A stretch of DNA of 64,000 bases from Steroidobacteraceae bacterium (GCA_025458905.1 JALORN010000005.1:62001-126000); one strand, 5' to 3'; shown: positions 39,419-50,070, counted from the first letter of the stretch. Program-made: numbers and translations. Notes: generated by a model from the letters alone, not told the origin.

Positions 39419-41905
39419 ATGCCTGCCCCGTCCACCGCCTGGGTCGTCCACAAGTTCGGCGGCTCCAGCGTCGCCGATGCCGAGTGCTTCCGGCGCGTCG
39501 CCGCGATCCTCGAATCCCAGCCCGCCGGCCGCCTCGGCGTGGTGCTGTCCGCCTGCAAGGGCGTGACCGACGCGCTGCTCGGGCTGGTGGCGCAGGCCGA
39601 GGCCCAGGACCCGGCCTACCGTGGCGGGCTCGAGGCGCTGCGGGCGCGTCACGCGGCGATCGCCGAGGCGCTGCTGCCGCCCGAGGCGTCGCGCCTCTAC
39701 ATGGCGGCGTTCGATCGTGACTGCCACGACCTCGAGGGCATCCTGCACACCGTACGGCTGACGCGCTCGGCGGCGCGCAACGTGGTCGACTTGATCGCCG
39801 GCTATGGCGAGATCTGGTCGACGCGCCTGTTCCGCGAGTTCTACGAGCGCCAGTCGCGTCGCCCCGGCGAGGTCCGCTGGGTCGATGCGCGCGAGGTCGT
39901 CGTGGTCGAGTGGGGGCCGCTCGGCCCGGCAGTGGAGTGGACGGGCTCGCGCGAGCGGCTGCAGCGCCTCGTGCCCGCCGGTTTCGACGGCACGCTGGTG
40001 ATCACCGGCTTCATCGCCTCCGATCGCCGCGGGGTGCAGACCACGCTCGGCCGCAACGGCAGCGACTTCTCGGGCTCGATCTTCGGCGCGCTGCTCGATG
40101 CCGCGGCCATCCACATCTGGACCGACGTCGACGGCGTGCTGTCGGCCGATCCGCGCCGCGTGCCCGACGCGCAGGTCATCGATTCCCTCTCCTACAGCGA
40201 GGCGATGGAACTCGCCTACTTCGGCGCCAAGGTGATCCATCCGCAGACCATGGCCCCGGCCGTCGGCCGCGAGATCCCGATCTGGATCCGCAACACCTTC
40301 GCGCCCGACCACCCGGCGACGCTGATCTGCGCCCGGCCGGAGTCGCGGCTCGCGGTCAAGGGCATCACCACGATCGAGAACGTCGCCCTGATCAACCTCG
40401 AGGGGGCCGGCATGATCGGCGTGCCGGGCACGGCGCACCGCCTGTTCGGCGCCCTGCGCGAGGAGGGTGTCTCGGTCATCCTGATCTCCCAGGGCAGCTC
40501 GGAGCACTCGATCTGCTGCGCCGTGCCACTCGAGCAGGCGCAGCGCGCCGCCGAAGTCGTGCGTGCCGCGTTCGCGCGCGAGCTCGACGGCGGCCAGATC
40601 CAGTCGGTCGAACTCGACCCGGACCTCGCGATCCTCGCGGTCGTCGGCGACGGGATGGCGGGCATCCCGGGCATCGCCGGCAAGGTCTTCAATGCCCTCG
40701 GCAGCGCCGCGGTCAACGTGCGGGCCATCGCCCAGGGCGCCTCGGAGCGCAACATCTCGGTGGTCGTGCCGCGCAAGGCCACCACTCGCGCGCTGCGTGC
40801 CGTGCATGCGAGCTTCTATCTCTCGCCGCACACGCTCTCGATAGGCGTGATCGGGCCGGGTACGGTCGGGCGCGTCCTGCTCGACCAGATCGCCTCGCAG
40901 AGCGAGCGGCTGCGGCGCGACTTCAAGCTCGACCTGCGGGTTCGCGGCATCCTCTCATCGCGCAAGATGCTGCTGTCGGAGAAGGGCGTGAACCTCGCGG
41001 CCTGGCAGGACGAATTCGGGCGCGCCGCCGCGCCGTCGGACCTCGCACGCTTCGTCGAGCACGTCGGCGCCGACTACCTGCCGCACCGCGTGATCATCGA
41101 CTGCACCGCGAGCGGCGAGGTCGCGCGGCACTACGCCACCTGGCTCGCGGCGGGCATCCACGTCGTCACCCCGAACAAGAAGGCCAACAGTGCCGACCTG
41201 CCGTCCTGGCGGGCGTTGCAGGAGGCGCGTCGTGCCGGGGGCAGCCACTACCTCTACGAGGCGACCGTCGGCGCCGGACTGCCGGTGATCCAGACGGTGC
41301 GCGACCTGCGCGAGACCGGTGACGAGGTGACCAGCATCGAGGGCATCTTCTCGGGCACGCTCGCCTACCTCTTCAACGTCTACGACGGCAGCCGCGAGTT
41401 CAGCGACATCGTCCGCGAGGCCAAGCAGCGCGGCTACACCGAGCCGGACCCGCGTGACGACCTTTCCGGCACCGACGTGGCCCGCAAGCTCATCATCCTC
41501 GGCCGCGAGATCGGCATGGAGCTCGAGCTCGGCGACGTGCGCGTCGAGAGTCTGGTGCCTGCGGGGCTCGAGAACTGCTCGATCGACGAGTTCATGTCGC
41601 GCCTCCCGGAGCACGATGCGGCGATGCGCCGGCGCTTCGAGGCCGCGCGCGCCGCCGGCAAGGTGCTGCGCTACGTCGGCCGGCTCGGCGCCGATGGCGC
41701 GGCGACCGTGGGCGTGGTCGAGCTCGAGGCGAAGCACGCCTTCGCCAACATCGCGCTCACCGACAACGTGGTGCGCTTCGCGACCGCGCGCTACTGCAAC
41801 AACCCGCTGATCGTGCAGGGACCCGGGGCGGGTCCCGAGGTCACCGCCGGCGGCATCTTCGGCGACCTGCTGCGCCTCTCGGCCTACCTCGGGGCGCGCC
41901 TGTGA
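39419..41905 (+). CDS. thrA: Bifunctional aspartate kinase / homoserine dehydrogenase I
   Basis: An 828-residue fusion catalysing the first and third steps from aspartate to threonine and methionine. The kinase domain (about 1-290) begins VVHKFGGSSVADAE and carries GFIASDRRGVQTTLGRNGSDFSG. Two ACT domains (about 310-460; SVILISQGSSEHSICCAV, VNVRAIAQGASERNISVVV) are expected to sense threonine. The homoserine dehydrogenase domain (about 470-828) starts SIGVIGPGTVGRVLLDQ (NAD(P) fold) and has GIFSGTLAYLFN and REAKQRGYTEPDPRDDLSG. Length is like E. coli ThrA. Its stop overlaps thrB (GTGA). Confidence 0.95.
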   Translation: MPAPSTAWVVHKFGGSSVADAECFRRVAAILESQPAGRLGVVLSACKGVTDALLGLVAQAEAQDPAYRGGLEALRARHAAIAEALLPPEASRLYMAAFDRDCHDLEGILHTVRLTRSAARNVVDLIAGYGEIWSTRLFREFYERQSRRPGEVRWVDAREVVVVEWGPLGPAVEWTGSRERLQRLVPAGFDGTLVITGFIASDRRGVQTTLGRNGSDFSGSIFGALLDAAAIHIWTDVDGVLSADPRRVPDAQVIDSLSYSEAMELAYFGAKVIHPQTMAPAVGREIPIWIRNTFAPDHPATLICARPESRLAVKGITTIENVALINLEGAGMIGVPGTAHRLFGALREEGVSVILISQGSSEHSICCAVPLEQAQRAAEVVRAAFARELDGGQIQSVELDPDLAILAVVGDGMAGIPGIAGKVFNALGSAAVNVRAIAQGASERNISVVVPRKATTRALRAVHASFYLSPHTLSIGVIGPGTVGRVLLDQIASQSERLRRDFKLDLRVRGILSSRKMLLSEKGVNLAAWQDEFGRAAAPSDLARFVEHVGADYLPHRVIIDCTASGEVARHYATWLAAGIHVVTPNKKANSADLPSWRALQEARRAGGSHYLYEATVGAGLPVIQTVRDLRETGDEVTSIEGIFSGTLAYLFNVYDGSREFSDIVREAKQRGYTEPDPRDDLSGTDVARKLIILGREIGMELELGDVRVESLVPAGLENCSIDEFMSRLPEHDAAMRRRFEAARAAGKVLRYVGRLGADGAATVGVVELEAKHAFANIALTDNVVRFATARYCNNPLIVQGPGAGPEVTAGGIFGDLLRLSAYLGARL

Positions 41906-42837
41906 ACCTGGCGCGCGCCACGGCCTTCGCGCCGGCCTCGGTCGGCAACGTCGCGATCGGCTTCGACATCCTCGGCTTCGCGGTCGACGCGCTGGGCGAC
42001 CGCATCACGGTCTCGCGTTCCGCGACGCCCGGGGTGCGGATCAGCGGCTGCTCGGGCCTGCCGGTCGAACTGCCGACCGAACCCGAGCGCAACACCGCAG
42101 GACGCGCGCTGCTCGCGCTGAACGTCGCGGTGAAGCCTGACTTCGGCTTCGAGATGCACATCGAGAAGGGGATCCCGCTCGGCTCCGGTCTCGGTGGCTC
42201 GGCGGCCTCGGCGGTGGGGGCGGTGGTGGCCGCGAACGCGCTGCTGCCTCGGCCGCTGCCGAAGATCGAACTGCTGAAGTTCGCGATGCAGGGCGAGGCG
42301 GTCGCGAGCGGCTCGCTGCACGTCGACAACATCGCGCCCTCGCTGTTCGGTGGCCTCGTGCTGACGGTCGGCATCGACCAGCCGCGCGTCAAGCAGATCC
42401 CGGTCCCGGCCGGGGTGATGGCGGTGATCGCGCATCCGCACATGTTCCTCTCCACCAAGCAGGCGCGGGCGATCCTCAAGCGCGAGGTCGCGATGTCGGA
42501 CTTCGTCTGGCAGACCGCCAACCTCGCGGGCTTCATCTCCGGGTGCTACACCAACGACCTCGACCTGATCCGCGAGGGCCTGAACGACGTCGTGATCGAG
42601 CCGCAGCGGCGGCAGCTGATCCCGGGCTTCTCCGCGGTGCGCAGCGCCGCCATCGCTGCCGGTGCGCTCGGCTGCTCGATCTCGGGAGCCGGCCCCACGA
42701 TGTTCGCCTGGGTGCCACAGGCGCAGGCCGAGACGGTCCGCCAGGCCATGGTCGCCGAGTTCGCCCGCAACGGCGTCGAGACCGACCACTGGGTCGTGCC
42801 CGTGCAGTCGGCGGGCGCGCGCGTCGTCGAGGACTGA
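41902..42837 (+). CDS. thrB: Homoserine kinase
   Basis: A 311-residue GHMP kinase that phosphorylates homoserine. The ATP loop PLGSGLGGSAASAVGAVVAAN (about residues 92-112) is the family signature. The N-terminal ATAFAPASVGNVAIGFDILGFA and C-terminal GCSISGAGPTMFAW (third GHMP motif) are complete. Start GTG 41902 lies inside the thrA stop; thrC begins 9 nt after its own stop. Confidence 0.95.
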   Translation: MNLARATAFAPASVGNVAIGFDILGFAVDALGDRITVSRSATPGVRISGCSGLPVELPTEPERNTAGRALLALNVAVKPDFGFEMHIEKGIPLGSGLGGSAASAVGAVVAANALLPRPLPKIELLKFAMQGEAVASGSLHVDNIAPSLFGGLVLTVGIDQPRVKQIPVPAGVMAVIAHPHMFLSTKQARAILKREVAMSDFVWQTANLAGFISGCYTNDLDLIREGLNDVVIEPQRRQLIPGFSAVRSAAIAAGALGCSISGAGPTMFAWVPQAQAETVRQAMVAEFARNGVETDHWVVPVQSAGARVVED

Positions 42838-42846
42838 CGCCCGCCG

Positions 42847-44151
42847 ATGCAGTACCTCAGCACACGCGGCGACGTGCGCGGCGCCCTCGGCTTCGGCGAG
42901 GCACTGCGCCGCGGGCTCGCGCCCGACGGCGGCCTCTACGTGCCGGCCTCCTGGCCTGTGCTGCATCCGCAGGACTTCGGCGACGAGCTCTCGCTGCCGG
43001 CGGTGGCTGCGCGGCTGATCGCGCCGTTCGCGGCCGGCGATGCCGTGCTCGCGCCGGCGCTCGGCGGGATCGTCCGCGACGCGTTCGACTTCCCGGCCCC
43101 GGTCGTGCCGATCGGCGGCGATCCCGACCACGCCGTGCTGGAGCTGTTCCACGGGCCGACGGCCGCCTTCAAGGACTTTGGCGCGCGGTTCCTCGCCGCC
43201 TGCTTCCAGCGGCTGCGGCAGCCGTCGGACCTGCCGGTGAACATCCTCGTCGCCACCTCCGGCGACACCGGCGGCGCCGTCGCGGCCGCTTTCCACCGCC
43301 GTCCGGGGATGCAGGTTACTGTGCTGTTCCCGAAGGGGCTGGTGTCGCCCCTGCAGCAGCAGCAACTCACCTGCTGGGGCGACAACGTCCGCTCGCTCGC
43401 GGTGCGCGGCACGTTCGACGACTGCCAGGCGCTGGTCAAGCAAGCCTTCGTCGATCCGGGGATGCAGGCGCGATTCCAGCTCTCCTCCGCCAACAGCATC
43501 AACCTCGGCCGCCTGCTGCCGCAGGCGGTCTACTTCGCGGCGAGCAGCCTGGCGGCCTGGCGCCGCACCGGCCGGCCACTGTCGTTCATCGTGCCGAGCG
43601 GCAACCTCGGCCATGCCGTCGCCTGTTGCTGGACGCGTACCGTCGGCCTGCCGGTCGGGCAGGTGATCCTCGCGCACAACGCCAATCGCACGGTGCCGGA
43701 CTACCTCGACAGCGGCGAATGGCGCCCCCGCCCGAGCGTCGCGACGCTCGCCTCGGCGATGGACGTCGGCAACCCCTCCAACATGGAGCGGCTGCGGGCG
43801 CTGTATCCGGACGTCGGCGCGATGCGCGGCGCGCTCTCGGCCTGCAGCGTCGACGATGCCACCATCGCCGCGCGCATCCGTGCCGACTTCGAGCGCTACG
43901 GGCAGGTGTGGTGCCCGCACACCGCGATCGCGGCCGAGGCCTGGGCCCGCCTCCCGGACGAGGCGCGCGGCGGCGGGCCGTGGTGCATCGTCGCGACCGC
44001 GCATCCGGCCAAGTTCGCCGAGATCGTCGAGCCGCTGGTCGGCCGCAAGGTCGAGGTCCCGCCGTCGCTGCGGGCGCTGTACGAGCGGCCGTCGAGCTTC
44101 GCCGAGATCGACCCCGACCTGGCGGCGCTGCGCGCCGCGCTCGCCGGCTGA
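42847..44151 (+). CDS. thrC: Threonine synthase
   Basis: A 434-residue PLP enzyme that converts O-phosphohomoserine to threonine. The PLP lysine is Lys109 in FHGPTAAFKDFGARF; the phosphate loop is ATSGDTGGAVAAAF; the N-terminus MQYLSTRG matches E. coli-type ThrC. It is the last gene of thrABC, followed 32 bp later by an unrelated NERD-domain gene on the same strand. Confidence 0.95.
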   Translation: MQYLSTRGDVRGALGFGEALRRGLAPDGGLYVPASWPVLHPQDFGDELSLPAVAARLIAPFAAGDAVLAPALGGIVRDAFDFPAPVVPIGGDPDHAVLELFHGPTAAFKDFGARFLAACFQRLRQPSDLPVNILVATSGDTGGAVAAAFHRRPGMQVTVLFPKGLVSPLQQQQLTCWGDNVRSLAVRGTFDDCQALVKQAFVDPGMQARFQLSSANSINLGRLLPQAVYFAASSLAAWRRTGRPLSFIVPSGNLGHAVACCWTRTVGLPVGQVILAHNANRTVPDYLDSGEWRPRPSVATLASAMDVGNPSNMERLRALYPDVGAMRGALSACSVDDATIAARIRADFERYGQVWCPHTAIAAEAWARLPDEARGGGPWCIVATAHPAKFAEIVEPLVGRKVEVPPSLRALYERPSSFAEIDPDLAALRAALAG

Positions 44152-44183
44152 ATGGCGTCGGCCTCCCGCACGTGGATCCCTCG

Positions 44184-44765
44184 ATGACCCACCTCGTCGT
44201 CGCCGTCGTCGCAGTGCTCTCGGGGATCGGCATCGGGCTGCTGATCGCCTGGGGCTGGCGGCGCTATCGGCTGCGTCGCCAGCGCCTGGCGCTGGTGGCG
44301 CGCATCACCTCGGTGTCGGTGGACCATGTCCGCGACGTGCTCGTGCCCGACGGCAACGGTGGCGTGCTGCACCTCGACTTCGTGCTGCTGACGCCGCGCG
44401 GCATCCTGGTGATCGACCTGCGCGACGTCTCGGGCAACGTCTTCGGCTCCGACCAGATGAGCGACTGGACCGTGATGGACGGCGCGCAACGCTTCACGTT
44501 CACCAACCCGCAGAGCGCGCTGTACGACCGGGTCGCCGCGGTGCGCACGATCGCCGGCAGCGTGCCGGTCGAGGGCCGCATCGTGTTCACGCGGCGCGCC
44601 GTGTTCCCGAAGGGCCTGCCGCGCTTCACGCTCGGCGAGGACTCGATGCTCAGCGACTACCCGCTCGGCGACCGCGCCGTCGCCGAGCAGGCGGCGCGGC
44701 CGTTCCGTGCCGACTGGGACACGCTGAAGGCGCAGCTGGCGCCGAGCCCGCTCGCCAAGGCCTGA
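44184..44765 (+). CDS. Membrane-anchored NERD-domain protein
   Basis: A 193-residue protein with an N-terminal membrane helix (residues 2-22, HLVVAVVAVLSGIGIGLLIAW), then basic RRYRLRRQR, then a nuclease-related domain (NERD): HLDFVLLTPRGILVIDLRDVSG, FTNPQSALYDRVAAV and GRIVFTRRAVF. NERD is a PD-(D/E)xK-like fold of unproven activity; the Asp and Asp/Glu-x-Lys positions look degenerate (VIDLRD). It is downstream of thrC and possibly co-transcribed, but has no link to threonine synthesis. Confidence 0.82.
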   Translation: MTHLVVAVVAVLSGIGIGLLIAWGWRRYRLRRQRLALVARITSVSVDHVRDVLVPDGNGGVLHLDFVLLTPRGILVIDLRDVSGNVFGSDQMSDWTVMDGAQRFTFTNPQSALYDRVAAVRTIAGSVPVEGRIVFTRRAVFPKGLPRFTLGEDSMLSDYPLGDRAVAEQAARPFRADWDTLKAQLAPSPLAKA

Positions 44766-44839
44766 GCCCGCAGCGCTTGCCGGGCGGTTTTCTCCGTCCC
44801 TAAAAAGCAGCCATTTATCAGTATCTTAAGGGTTAAATC

Positions 44840-45670
44840 TCAGGCGGTTTCGCCGGTGCGTGCGGACGGCCCGGGGCCGCCCGCAGGCAACCCGAAGAAG
44901 CGGCATGCCGTCGCCGTCGTGTGTGCCGCCAGCGCCTCGAGGGCTTCCCCGCGCTCGGCCGCGATCACGGCCGCGACGTGCGGCAGGAAAGCCGGCTCGT
45001 TGCGCCGCGACGCAGGCCTGGGGTGCAGGTCGCGCGGCAGCAGGTAGGGGCCGTCGGTCTCGACCATCAGCCTGTCGGACGGCACCCAACGCACCAGCTC
45101 GCGCAGGTGGTGGCCGCGCCGCTCGTCGCAGATCCAGCCGGTGATGCCGACGTGCAGCCCGAGATCGAGGTATTCGCGCAGCTCGTCGCGGTTGCCGGTG
45201 AAGCAGTGGGCGACCCCCCGCACGAGGCCCCCGAGGTGATCGCGCAGGATCGCGACGAAGTCCGGGTGCGCGTCGCGCTGGTGCAGGAACACCGGCTTGC
45301 CGAGGTCCACCGCGAGCGCGAGCTGCCGGTCGAAGGCGGCACGCTGCGCCTGCGGGGGCGAGAAGTTGCGATGGTAGTCGAGGCCGCATTCGCCGACCGC
45401 CACCACCTCGGGCGAGGCCGCCAGTGCGCGCAGCTCGGCTTCGGCCGCGGCGTCGAGGCTGGCCGCCTGGTGCGGATGCACGCCGGCCGTGGCCCGCAGC
45501 ACCGAGGGCAGGGCGCGCGCCAGCGCGATCGCCGCGCGCGTGCTCTCCAGCGAAGCCCCGGTCACCACCATCCGCGTGACGCCGGCAGCGAGGGCGCGGC
45601 GAACCACGGCCTCGCGGTCGCGGTCGTAGCTCTCGTGGGCGAGATTGATGCCGATGTCGACGAACTGCAT
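44840..45670 (-). CDS. tatD: TatD-family metal-dependent deoxyribonuclease
   Basis: A 276-residue TIM-barrel metallohydrolase. Metal ligands in order: FVDIGINLAH near the N-terminus, AGVHPHQA, VGECGLDYHRNFS, PVFLHQRDAH, VAHCFTGN and VETDGPYL. The DIGINL start fits TatD proper (3'-5' DNA exonuclease, oxidative damage repair) rather than YcfH, which starts DSHCH. ATG 45670; an extension to 45769 is unlikely. It is divergent from the efflux adaptor gene. Confidence 0.92.
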   Translation of the reverse strand: MQFVDIGINLAHESYDRDREAVVRRALAAGVTRMVVTGASLESTRAAIALARALPSVLRATAGVHPHQAASLDAAAEAELRALAASPEVVAVGECGLDYHRNFSPPQAQRAAFDRQLALAVDLGKPVFLHQRDAHPDFVAILRDHLGGLVRGVAHCFTGNRDELREYLDLGLHVGITGWICDERRGHHLRELVRWVPSDRLMVETDGPYLLPRDLHPRPASRRNEPAFLPHVAAVIAAERGEALEALAAHTTATACRFFGLPAGGPGPSARTGETA

Positions 45671-45783
45671 GCAGCGGCCCCGGACGTGGCCGGGGCGGGG
45701 CGCCGTGCTATGTTGCGGACGCCGGGCCACCGACCCGCGGATTCTACGGGACCCGCCCGCGCCCTCCACGAGCAGATCCCCGC

Positions 45784-47025
45784 ATGAACCTCGACACGCG
45801 CTCGCTCGAGTCCCTGCGCATCGACCGCGGTGCAGCCGCCGATCGCTACCGCGACCCGCCGCGCCGGCGGCGCCTCGTGGTCGGCGTCGCCGCGGGCCTC
45901 GGCGTCGCCGCGGTCGCCGCCTACCTCCTGCTGCGCGGGAGCGGCACCGAGGTGGACACGGTCGCGGTGTCGTCGCCCGGCGCCGCCGGCGCGGCGGCGG
46001 TGCTGAACGCGTCCGGCTACGTGGTCGCGCGACGCGTCGCCACCGTGTCCTCGAAGGTCACGGGCCGCATCGCCGAGGTCCTGGTCGAGGAGGGGGCACG
46101 GGTCGAGAAGGACCAGCTGCTCGCGCGGCTCGACGCGACCACCGGCGAAGCCGAGGCCGAGCTCGCGCGCCGCCAGCTCGAGGCGACGCTCGGCAACCTG
46201 GCGGAGGTCGAGGCGCGGCTCGCCGAGTCGCGCCGCACGCTGCAGCGGACCACGGCGCTGCGCGAGCGCGGGCTGGTGGCCGAGGGCGCGCTGGATGCGG
46301 CGCGCGCCGAGACGCAGGCCCTCGAGGCGCGGCTCGCGGCCGCCCGGGCGCAGCGGCGCGTCGCCGAGAGCGGCGTGCGGCTGCGCGAGCGCGACCTCGC
46401 CGACCACCAGATCCGCGCGCCGTTCGCCGGGGTCGTGATCTCCAAGGACGCCCAGCCGGGCGAGATGGTCTCGCCGATGTCGGCCGGCGGCGGCTTCACG
46501 CGCACCGGCATCGCGACCATCGTCGACATGGACTCGCGCGAGATCGAGGTGGACGTGAACGAGGCGTTCCTGAACCGCGTGAGCGACGGGCAGCCGGTCG
46601 AGGCGGTGCTCGATGCCTATCCGGAGTGGCGCATCCCGGCGCGCGTGATCAACATCGTGCCGACCGCCGACCGCACCAAGGCGAGCGTGCGGGTGCGGAT
46701 CGGCTTCGAGTCGCTCGATCCACGGATCCTCCCCGACATGGGCATCAAGGTGCGCTTCCTGGAGCCGCCCGGCGCCGGCATCGGGGCGAGCACGAAGCCG
46801 CCCCTGCCGCGGGTGCCGGCCGCCGCGCTCGAGCGGCTCCCGGGTGGCGCGGCGGTGGCCTGGGTCGTGGTCGAGGGGCGCGCGCGCCGGCGCGAGCTGC
46901 GCGCGGGCGGCGAGCGCGACGGCCTGGTCGAGGTCGTGTCGGGCCTCGCTCCCGGCGAGGTCGTCGTCTCGCCGCGCGTCGAGGGCTTGCGCGACGGCGC
47001 CCGCGTCGTGCGCCGCGAGCCATGA
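45784..47025 (+). CDS. Periplasmic adaptor (MFP/HlyD type) of an ABC efflux system
   Basis: A 413-residue membrane-fusion protein. One N-terminal helix (about 34-50, LVVGVAAGLGVAAVAAYLLL) anchors it. Then come a biotinyl-lipoyl-like half motif (VSSKVTGRIAEVLVEEGARVEKDQLLARLDATT), a long coiled-coil hairpin (residues 120-210, with RTLQRTTALRERGLVAEGALDAA), the second lipoyl half (IRAPFAGVVISKDAQPGEMV) and beta-barrel domains. It links an inner-membrane pump to the outer membrane. It is coupled (ATGA) to an ATPase and two permeases downstream, which is a MacA-MacB-like arrangement. Confidence 0.9.
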   Translation: MNLDTRSLESLRIDRGAAADRYRDPPRRRRLVVGVAAGLGVAAVAAYLLLRGSGTEVDTVAVSSPGAAGAAAVLNASGYVVARRVATVSSKVTGRIAEVLVEEGARVEKDQLLARLDATTGEAEAELARRQLEATLGNLAEVEARLAESRRTLQRTTALRERGLVAEGALDAARAETQALEARLAAARAQRRVAESGVRLRERDLADHQIRAPFAGVVISKDAQPGEMVSPMSAGGGFTRTGIATIVDMDSREIEVDVNEAFLNRVSDGQPVEAVLDAYPEWRIPARVINIVPTADRTKASVRVRIGFESLDPRILPDMGIKVRFLEPPGAGIGASTKPPLPRVPAAALERLPGGAAVAWVVVEGRARRRELRAGGERDGLVEVVSGLAPGEVVVSPRVEGLRDGARVVRREP

Positions 47026-47723
47026 ACGATGGCGGCGGCGCCGGCGTCGTCGAGCTGCGCGGGGTCTGCAAGAGCTACTCCCGCGGTGGCGAGACCGTGC
47101 ACGTGCTGGACGAGCTGACCCTGTCGATCCCGCGCGGCGACTTCGTCGCGCTGATGGGACCGTCCGGCTCCGGCAAGACGACGCTGCTCAACCTGATCGG
47201 CGGGCTCGACCGGCCCACCGGTGGCAGCATCGAGGTCGAGGGGCTCGCGATCGACCGGCTCTCGGAGGCGGCGCTGGCGCGCTGGCGCGCCGACCACGTG
47301 GGGTTCGTGTTCCAGGCCTACAACCTGCTGCCGGTGCTGAGTGCCGAGCGCAACGTCGAGCTGCCCCTGCTGCTGACTCGCCTGCCGGCCCCGGAGCGGC
47401 TGCGGCGTGCGCGCACGGCGCTGGCACTGGTGGGCCTCGCGGACCGCGCCAGGCACCGGCCGCGCGAGCTCTCGGGCGGCCAGGAGCAGCGCGTCGGGAT
47501 CGCCCGGGCGATCGTCACCGACCCCACGCTGCTGCTCTGCGACGAGCCGACCGGCGACCTCGACCGCCGCTCCGGCGACGAGGTGCTCGACCTCCTGGGT
47601 GCCCTCAACCGCGAGTTCGGCAAGACCATCGTCATGGTCACGCACGACCCGCGCGCCGCGCAGCGCGCCCGCCGCACCCTGCACCTCGACAAGGGGCGCC
47701 TCGAGCGGGAGACGCGCGCGTGA
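47022..47723 (+). CDS. ABC transporter ATP-binding protein (MacB/LolD type)
   Basis: A 233-residue ATPase of the MacB/LolD/FtsE class. Walker [10 protein letters not shown] (about residues 46-54), Q-loop [20 protein letters not shown], signature [15 protein letters not shown] (Glu replaces the common Gln at the third Q position), Walker [13 protein letters not shown], and H-loop VTHD. It powers the FtsX-like permeases that follow. It overlaps the adaptor (ATGA) and the first permease (GTGA). Confidence 0.94.
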   Translation: MNDGGGAGVVELRGVCKSYSRGGETVHVLDELTLSIPRGDFVALMGPSGSGKTTLLNLIGGLDRPTGGSIEVEGLAIDRLSEAALARWRADHVGFVFQAYNLLPVLSAERNVELPLLLTRLPAPERLRRARTALALVGLADRARHRPRELSGGQEQRVGIARAIVTDPTLLLCDEPTGDLDRRSGDEVLDLLGALNREFGKTIVMVTHDPRAAQRARRTLHLDKGRLERETRA

Positions 47724-48883
47724 GGTGGTTGCCGCTGCTGCTCGCGAACCTCCGGCGCCGGCCGTTGCGGCTGGTGTTCACGCTCGGCTCGATCGTGGTC
47801 GCGTTCTGGCTGTTCGCGCTGCTCGAGGCGCTGCGTAGCGGCTTCGCGACCTCGATCTCGATGGTCGGCGTCGACCGGCTGATGACGCTCAACAAGACCT
47901 CGATCATCCAGCCCTTGCCGGTCGCCTACTTCGAGCGCGTCAAGGCGCTGCCGGGCGTCGCCGAGGTGTCGTTCTTCCACTGGTTCGGCGGCGTGTTCCG
48001 CGACGGCCGCACCCAGATCCCGGTCTACGTCTGCGACCCCGAGAGCTTCCTGCGCGTCTATCCCGAGCTGCTGCTGCAGCCCGGCGTGCGCGAGGCCTGG
48101 CTCGCCGATCGCCAGGGCGTGCTGGTCGGCTCCGGCGTCGCCGCCCGCTACGGCATACGCGCCGGCGACCGCATCCCGATGCGCTCGGCGATCTACCGCC
48201 AGCGCGACGGCAGCGACGTCTGGGAGATGAACGTCACCGGCATCTACGACATCGCCGAGGGCGCGGCGACCCTCGACCGGCAGAGCTTCTTCTTCCACTA
48301 CGACTACTTCAACGAGTCGGTGGGCGCCGGCCGCGACCGCATCGGCTGGATGGTGGTCCGCGTCGCGGACCCGGGCCGCTCCACCGAGACGGCCGCGCGC
48401 ATCGACGCGGCGTTCGAGAACTCCTCGTTCGAGACCAAGACCTCGACCGAGAAGGCGATGGCGCGCCAGTTCGCCGACCAGGTCGGCAACATCGGCGCGA
48501 TCCTGGTCGCGGTCGTCGGCGCGGTGTTCTTCACCATGATGCTCGTCACCGCCAACACCATGGCTCAGGCGGTGCGCGAGCGCACGCCGGAGATCGCGGT
48601 GCTGAAGACCCTCGGGTTCCCCTCGGCGCAGGTGATGTGGCTGGTGCTCGCCGAGTCGCTGCTGGTCACCGCCCTCGGCGGGCTGCTCGGCCTCGCGCTC
48701 GGGGCCGCGTCGATCGCGGCCATCGGTCCCGGGATCCGCCAGTTCATCCCGGTGTTCGAGATGACCTGGCGCACCGTCGCCCTGGCGGCGCTGCTGATGC
48801 TGGCGTTCGGCACGGCCGCGGGCGCGTGGCCGGCGGCTGGCGCGATGCGGCTGCGGATCACGGAGGCGTTGCGGCACACGTGA
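47720..48883 (+). CDS. FtsX-like ABC permease 1 (MacB/LolC type)
   Basis: A 387-residue permease. One N-terminal helix ([21 protein letters not shown], about 17-37), a large periplasmic domain (about 45-255), then three C-terminal helices starting [26 protein letters not shown] with the FtsX signature [20 protein letters not shown] and ending [15 protein letters not shown] 47720 overlaps the ATPase stop; its own stop overlaps permease 2 (GTGA). Confidence 0.92.
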   Translation: MRWLPLLLANLRRRPLRLVFTLGSIVVAFWLFALLEALRSGFATSISMVGVDRLMTLNKTSIIQPLPVAYFERVKALPGVAEVSFFHWFGGVFRDGRTQIPVYVCDPESFLRVYPELLLQPGVREAWLADRQGVLVGSGVAARYGIRAGDRIPMRSAIYRQRDGSDVWEMNVTGIYDIAEGAATLDRQSFFFHYDYFNESVGAGRDRIGWMVVRVADPGRSTETAARIDAAFENSSFETKTSTEKAMARQFADQVGNIGAILVAVVGAVFFTMMLVTANTMAQAVRERTPEIAVLKTLGFPSAQVMWLVLAESLLVTALGGLLGLALGAASIAAIGPGIRQFIPVFEMTWRTVALAALLMLAFGTAAGAWPAAGAMRLRITEALRHT

Positions 48884-50070
48884 GCCTGCTTTCCCAGGTC
48901 GGGGCCGTCACCGCGATGAACCTGCGCAACCTGCCGCAGCGCGCCGCGTCCTCGGCGGTCGCCGTGGTCGGTGTCGCCGGCGTCACGCTGGTGCTGGTGG
49001 CGGTGCTGTCCATTGCCGAGGGGTTTCGTGCCGCGCTCGAGCTGTCGGGTTCCGAGGACGTCGCGATCGTGCTGCGCAGCGGCTCGACCGACGAGCTGAC
49101 CAGCGGCCTGCAGCAGGGGAGCGTGCCGGTGATCGCGGACGCGCCGGGAGTCGCGCGCCTGCCGGACGGCGCGCCGGTGGTCTCGCCGGAGCTGTACGTG
49201 GTCGTCGACGTGCCGATCCGGGGCAAGGGCAGCGCCGCCAACGCGCCGTTGCGAGGCGTGGGACCGCTCGCGGCGCAGATCCGGCGCGAGCTGCGCGTCG
49301 TCGAGGGACGGATGTTCCAGCCGGGCACCAGCGAGGTGATCGTCGGCGACGGGGCTGCGCAGCAGTACGCCGGCCTGGAGGTGGGGCGCACGGTGCGCTG
49401 GGGCACGACCACCTGGACGATCGTCGGGCGCTTCACCGACGGTGGCGGGGTCGCCGAGTCCGAGATCTGGTCCGACGCGCGCGTGCTGCAGCAGGCCTAC
49501 AACCGCGGCTCGCTGTTCCAGTCGTTGCGCGTACGGCTCGAGTCGGCCGCGGCGTTCGGCCGGTTCCGCGATGCGCTCGCGGCCGACCCGCGGCTCTCGG
49601 TACGGGTCGAGCGCGAGCAGGCCTTCTACGCGGAGCAGTCGGCGTTCCTGCGCTCGCTGGTGACCTCGGCCGGCTGGACGATCGCGGCGATGATGGGCGT
49701 GGGCGCCGTGTTCGCCGCGCTCAACACCCTGTACAACGCGGTGTCGTCGCGGGTGCGCGAGATCGCGACGCTGCGCGCGATCGGCTTCGGCGCGATGCCG
49801 GTGCTGGTGTCGGTGCTGGTCGAGGCGATGCTGCTCGGGCTCGCGGGCGGGCTCATCGGCGGCCTCGCGGCCTACCTCACCCTGAACGGCCTGCGCTCCT
49901 CGACGCTGAACTGGCAGAACTTCAGCCAGATCACCTTCGCGTTCACCGTCACGCCGCGGCTGGTCGCGAGCGGCATGCTCTATGGCCTGTTGCTGACCCT
50001 GCTGGGCGGCCTGCTGCCGGGGTGGCGCGCGGCACGCGCGCCGATCACGGCCGGCCTGCGCGCGACGTGA
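48880..50070 (+). CDS. FtsX-like ABC permease 2
   Basis: A 396-residue permease with the same architecture as permease 1: a helix at 19-45 ([20 protein letters not shown]), a periplasmic domain with [18 protein letters not shown], and C-terminal helices with [33 protein letters not shown] and [21 protein letters not shown] heteromeric pair of permeases with one ATPase and one adaptor is expected to form an extrusion pump for lipids, peptides or drugs; the substrate is unknown. The last 26 bp overlap the convergent threonine aldolase gene. Confidence 0.92.
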   Translation: MSLLSQVGAVTAMNLRNLPQRAASSAVAVVGVAGVTLVLVAVLSIAEGFRAALELSGSEDVAIVLRSGSTDELTSGLQQGSVPVIADAPGVARLPDGAPVVSPELYVVVDVPIRGKGSAANAPLRGVGPLAAQIRRELRVVEGRMFQPGTSEVIVGDGAAQQYAGLEVGRTVRWGTTTWTIVGRFTDGGGVAESEIWSDARVLQQAYNRGSLFQSLRVRLESAAAFGRFRDALAADPRLSVRVEREQAFYAEQSAFLRSLVTSAGWTIAAMMGVGAVFAALNTLYNAVSSRVREIATLRAIGFGAMPVLVSVLVEAMLLGLAGGLIGGLAAYLTLNGLRSSTLNWQNFSQITFAFTVTPRLVASGMLYGLLLTLLGGLLPGWRAARAPITAGLRAT